NCBI GenBank assembly: GCA_028245195.1
Contig: JAOKCF010000014.1
Coordinates: 1-54,175 of the forward strand
Length of the DNA: 54,175 nt
Direction: 5' to 3'
From: Vicingaceae bacterium
GTDB lineage: Bacteria; Bacteroidota; Bacteroidia; Flavobacteriales_E; Vicingaceae
The position numbers and the translations under genes are program-made. Under the pieces are notes generated by a model. It had not been told where the DNA came from. It was given only the letters and a program-made list of their open reading frames with translations, and made no database searches. Shown piece by piece: positions 52,264 through 54,175 of this stretch (position 1 is the first letter of the stretch; each line of letters begins with the position of its first letter).

Positions 52264-53976
52264 TTACTGTCCTATTTCTTTTCGGTCGCCATATGCCTCA
52301 TCGTCCTTGTGTACTAGGTTGAAAACACGATCCCAACGAATTTTGCTCAACAAGGAAGATTTATTTGGGTCCAATGACATCCAAATGAAAACAGCCTTTC
52401 CAACAATATGGTCTTCAGGTACAAATCCCCAAAATCTACTGTCTTGAGAATTGTGTCGGTTGTCACCCATCATCCAATAGTAATCCATCTTTACGTCGTA
52501 GCTCGTTGTTGCTTCTCCATTAATGTAAATTTTACCGTCCTCTACTTTTAGCTCGTTGTTCTCGTAAATGTCAATCAAACGCTCATACATCGGTAAGTTG
52601 GCGGTTGTCAATTGCAACACCTCTCCTTTGTAAGGAATCGAAATTGGTCCAAAATTATCTTCTGTCCAATCATATTCAGCTGTGTTTGGAAAAATAGGGT
52701 AGCTTTTTAAGCTCGAATTTTGATATTCTTCTTTTTTCTTAATAATTCGCTTTACACTCAACACACTGCTTATTGAACGAATAAATTCAAGCGCTTCTGC
52801 AGTTAAGTGAAGTTCCATAGAACTTCCCATTTCGGGCGACCAGCTAAAATCAGTAATTTCATTGTCAATCAACTTTTTATAGCGGATTGGAGGCAACTGA
52901 GGGTTGTTTTGATCTTTACACGTCACTAAATAGTTCGTTTGAAGTCCTTCTGACTGATAGGCTTCTTCTTCGTTAATGAAAAGTTTGCCGTCTACAATTT
53001 TCAACTCATCTCCTGGCAGTGCCACACAGCGCTTAATGTAGTTTTCTCTTTTGTCCACCGGTCGAGCTACCACCTCAAAACCTTCTGTTACAATTTTTTG
53101 AGCCCTTACTGGGGTCATCTCATCATTCAAGTCTCGGTTGGGTTGAAAATAACGGTCAATAAAATTCCGTTGGTAGTTTTTCGGTAAGCCCTCCATAAAG
53201 TACTTTCTGCCGTTTTCTTTTCCAAAAATGGCATCGTATTCTCTCAATAACGCATAGTAGGTTCTTGCTTGCTGCTCCACCGCAACAGTATCTCCTGCAG
53301 GAAAGTTAAAAACCACCGCTTCATTTCGTTTTACATCTTGAAGTTTAAACAGCCTTTTGTAGGGCAATTGAATCAATTCAGAATATGATTTTACATTGTC
53401 CGTTCCCGGCAACGTGTGGTGCGCAAAGGGAAAGAAAATTGGGGTGTTGGGTATTCTTGAACCATAGCTTACCTTACTTACAAATAAGAAGTCACCTACC
53501 AACAATGACTTTTCCATAGAAGAGGTTGGAATGGTAAATGCTTCAATGTAAATGGCTCGAATTAGGGTAGCAGCAATCACTGCAAAGGCAATGGCATCTG
53601 CCCATTCTCGAATTTTTGTCTTCTTGTACTTTTCTACAAATTCATAGCCTGCATATTGATAGGTATCAGAATGACCAACGTAAGCGAGGTAAAAAGGAGT
53701 GAAAACAACCGCCAAAGCATGTTCCCAAAAAGTTAGAATTTTAAACTGCTTTAAGAGCTCTACAATAATGCCTACCCAAACTATAAAGCCCAAAAATGGA
53801 ATGTAATAAATTGCCATCCACCACAGTGGTTTTTGAATCATTTTAATGGTAAGGTAGGCACTGTAAAAAGGAATCAAGGCCTTCCAACCGTCTTCTCCAG
53901 CTTTCTTGAAAAGTAAGTACAATCCAAAATGAGAGGCAATAAAGTAGAAAAGGATAATAATGAGAGCTGTTGTCAT
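52264..53976 (-). CDS. lepB: signal peptidase I, long Bacteroidota form
   Basis: A 570-residue inner-membrane protease that removes Sec signal peptides. Residues 1-110 hold about four transmembrane helices (DUF5684-like: AGEDGWKALIPFYSAY), not part of ordinary LepB. The anchor helix follows at about 125-148, then the catalytic Ser153 in TIPTSSMEKSL, FLFVSKVSYGSR, the lysine in NYIKRCVALPGD and the C-terminal box MMGDNRHNSQDSRFWG. Large insertions separate the boxes. The gene lies three bases from dapB, a common pairing. Confidence 0.93.
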   Translation of the reverse strand: MTTALIIILFYFIASHFGLYLLFKKAGEDGWKALIPFYSAYLTIKMIQKPLWWMAIYYIPFLGFIVWVGIIVELLKQFKILTFWEHALAVVFTPFYLAYVGHSDTYQYAGYEFVEKYKKTKIREWADAIAFAVIAATLIRAIYIEAFTIPTSSMEKSLLVGDFLFVSKVSYGSRIPNTPIFFPFAHHTLPGTDNVKSYSELIQLPYKRLFKLQDVKRNEAVVFNFPAGDTVAVEQQARTYYALLREYDAIFGKENGRKYFMEGLPKNYQRNFIDRYFQPNRDLNDEMTPVRAQKIVTEGFEVVARPVDKRENYIKRCVALPGDELKIVDGKLFINEEEAYQSEGLQTNYLVTCKDQNNPQLPPIRYKKLIDNEITDFSWSPEMGSSMELHLTAEALEFIRSISSVLSVKRIIKKKEEYQNSSLKSYPIFPNTAEYDWTEDNFGPISIPYKGEVLQLTTANLPMYERLIDIYENNELKVEDGKIYINGEATTSYDVKMDYYWMMGDNRHNSQDSRFWGFVPEDHIVGKAVFIWMSLDPNKSSLLSKIRWDRVFNLVHKDDEAYGDRKEIGQ

Positions 53977-53979
53977 GGG

Positions 53980-54175
53980 TTAGTTTTTTAATACGTCTTT
54001 CATTGTAAAAATGCCTTTTTTGGCTTGAATGAATTCTGCTGCCAACACTGCACCAAGTGCAAAACCTTTGCGGTTTTTGGCTTCGTGTTTTATGCTAATT
54101 TGATCAATGTTGGAATCGTAGGTTATTTCGTGCGTTCCGGGAATATTTGGTTCTCTGAACGACACAATTTCGAGT
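53980..54175 (-). CDS. dapB: 4-hydroxy-tetrahydrodipicolinate reductase, 3' part
   Basis: The C-terminal ~65 residues of DapB, the NAD(P)H reductase of lysine/diaminopimelate synthesis, running off the window's right edge at its 5' side. PGTHEITYDSNIDQISIKHE and NRKGFALGAVLAAEFI followed by G-I-F-T-M-K-D are characteristic of the C-terminal domain. It is followed after three bases by lepB. Confidence 0.93.
   Translation of the reverse strand, partial: LEIVSFREPNIPGTHEITYDSNIDQISIKHEAKNRKGFALGAVLAAEFIQAKKGIFTMKDVLKN

Noticed and set aside
1-54175. CRISPR array, insertion sequence, prophage or rRNA operon
   Set aside because: I saw no regularly spaced direct repeats, no transposase or phage structural genes and no rRNA signature in either strand.

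Overview
The window is a chromosomal segment of an AT-rich Bacteroidota bacterium, most likely of the order Flavobacteriales. The grounds are a PorT-type outer-membrane protein beside ubiE, a long signal peptidase I beside dapB, the dut / nucleotidyltransferase / TPR / DUF4292 / M23 gene order, Bacteroidota-type TAnnTTTG promoter boxes, few Shine-Dalgarno sites, and several secreted families found mainly in this phylum. There are no rRNA genes, intact insertion sequences, phage modules or CRISPR arrays. One tRNA-Lys lies at the left end, and dapB runs off the right end.

Layout. (1) 0.3-14.2 kb: tRNA-Lys, a GNAT-fold protein, an SDR and shikimate kinase. A leftward envelope block follows (EnvC-like LytM protein, DUF4292 lipoprotein, TPR lipoprotein, sugar nucleotidyltransferase, dUTPase, flippase), then an enoyl-CoA hydratase and a giant membrane sensor kinase. 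(2) 14.3-24.1 kb: the most distinctive region. One tight rightward operon carries KASIII, a divergent acyl carrier protein, a second KASIII, a ketoreductase-like SDR, a GNAT, a small membrane protein, an ArnC-like glycosyltransferase and an LpxO/AspH-like hydroxylase. It converges on two sulfotransferases, with a TMTC-like GT-C/TPR membrane protein beyond. I read it as a dedicated short-acyl supply route feeding a sulfated surface glycan or lipid. (3) 24-34 kb: phosphoribosyltransferase, a dead methyltransferase, two adjacent secreted proteins sharing a C-terminal W-D...DGD domain, a secreted 'asparagine synthetase B' family protein, dnaB, accA and ispE. (4) 34-42.6 kb: a run of decay (msrA, a redoxin, a TolC-family tail, an M56 peptidase) among intact csp, SulP transporter, kdsA, DUF2911, a class III aminotransferase, paaG-like and blaI genes. 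(5) 42.7-54.2 kb: 3-hydroxyacyl-CoA dehydrogenase, an HTTM membrane protein, a small accessory block (four-helix-bundle protein, hypothetical protein, PH-domain protein, DUF2779 nuclease) bracketed by a relic copy of the HTTM gene's 3' end, then mtaB, an SGNH hydrolase, porT, ubiE, lepB and partial dapB.

Working together: housekeeping genes (dnaB, accA, ispE, kdsA, aroK, dut, ubiE, lepB, mtaB) form a stable backbone. Envelope building is the main theme, through KDO synthesis, a flippase, nucleotide-sugar activation, glycosyltransfer, acylation, sulfation, murein-hydrolase control and type IX secretion. Five genes are visibly broken between 24.6 and 42.3 kb, and three of them would have handled redox or detoxification chemistry.
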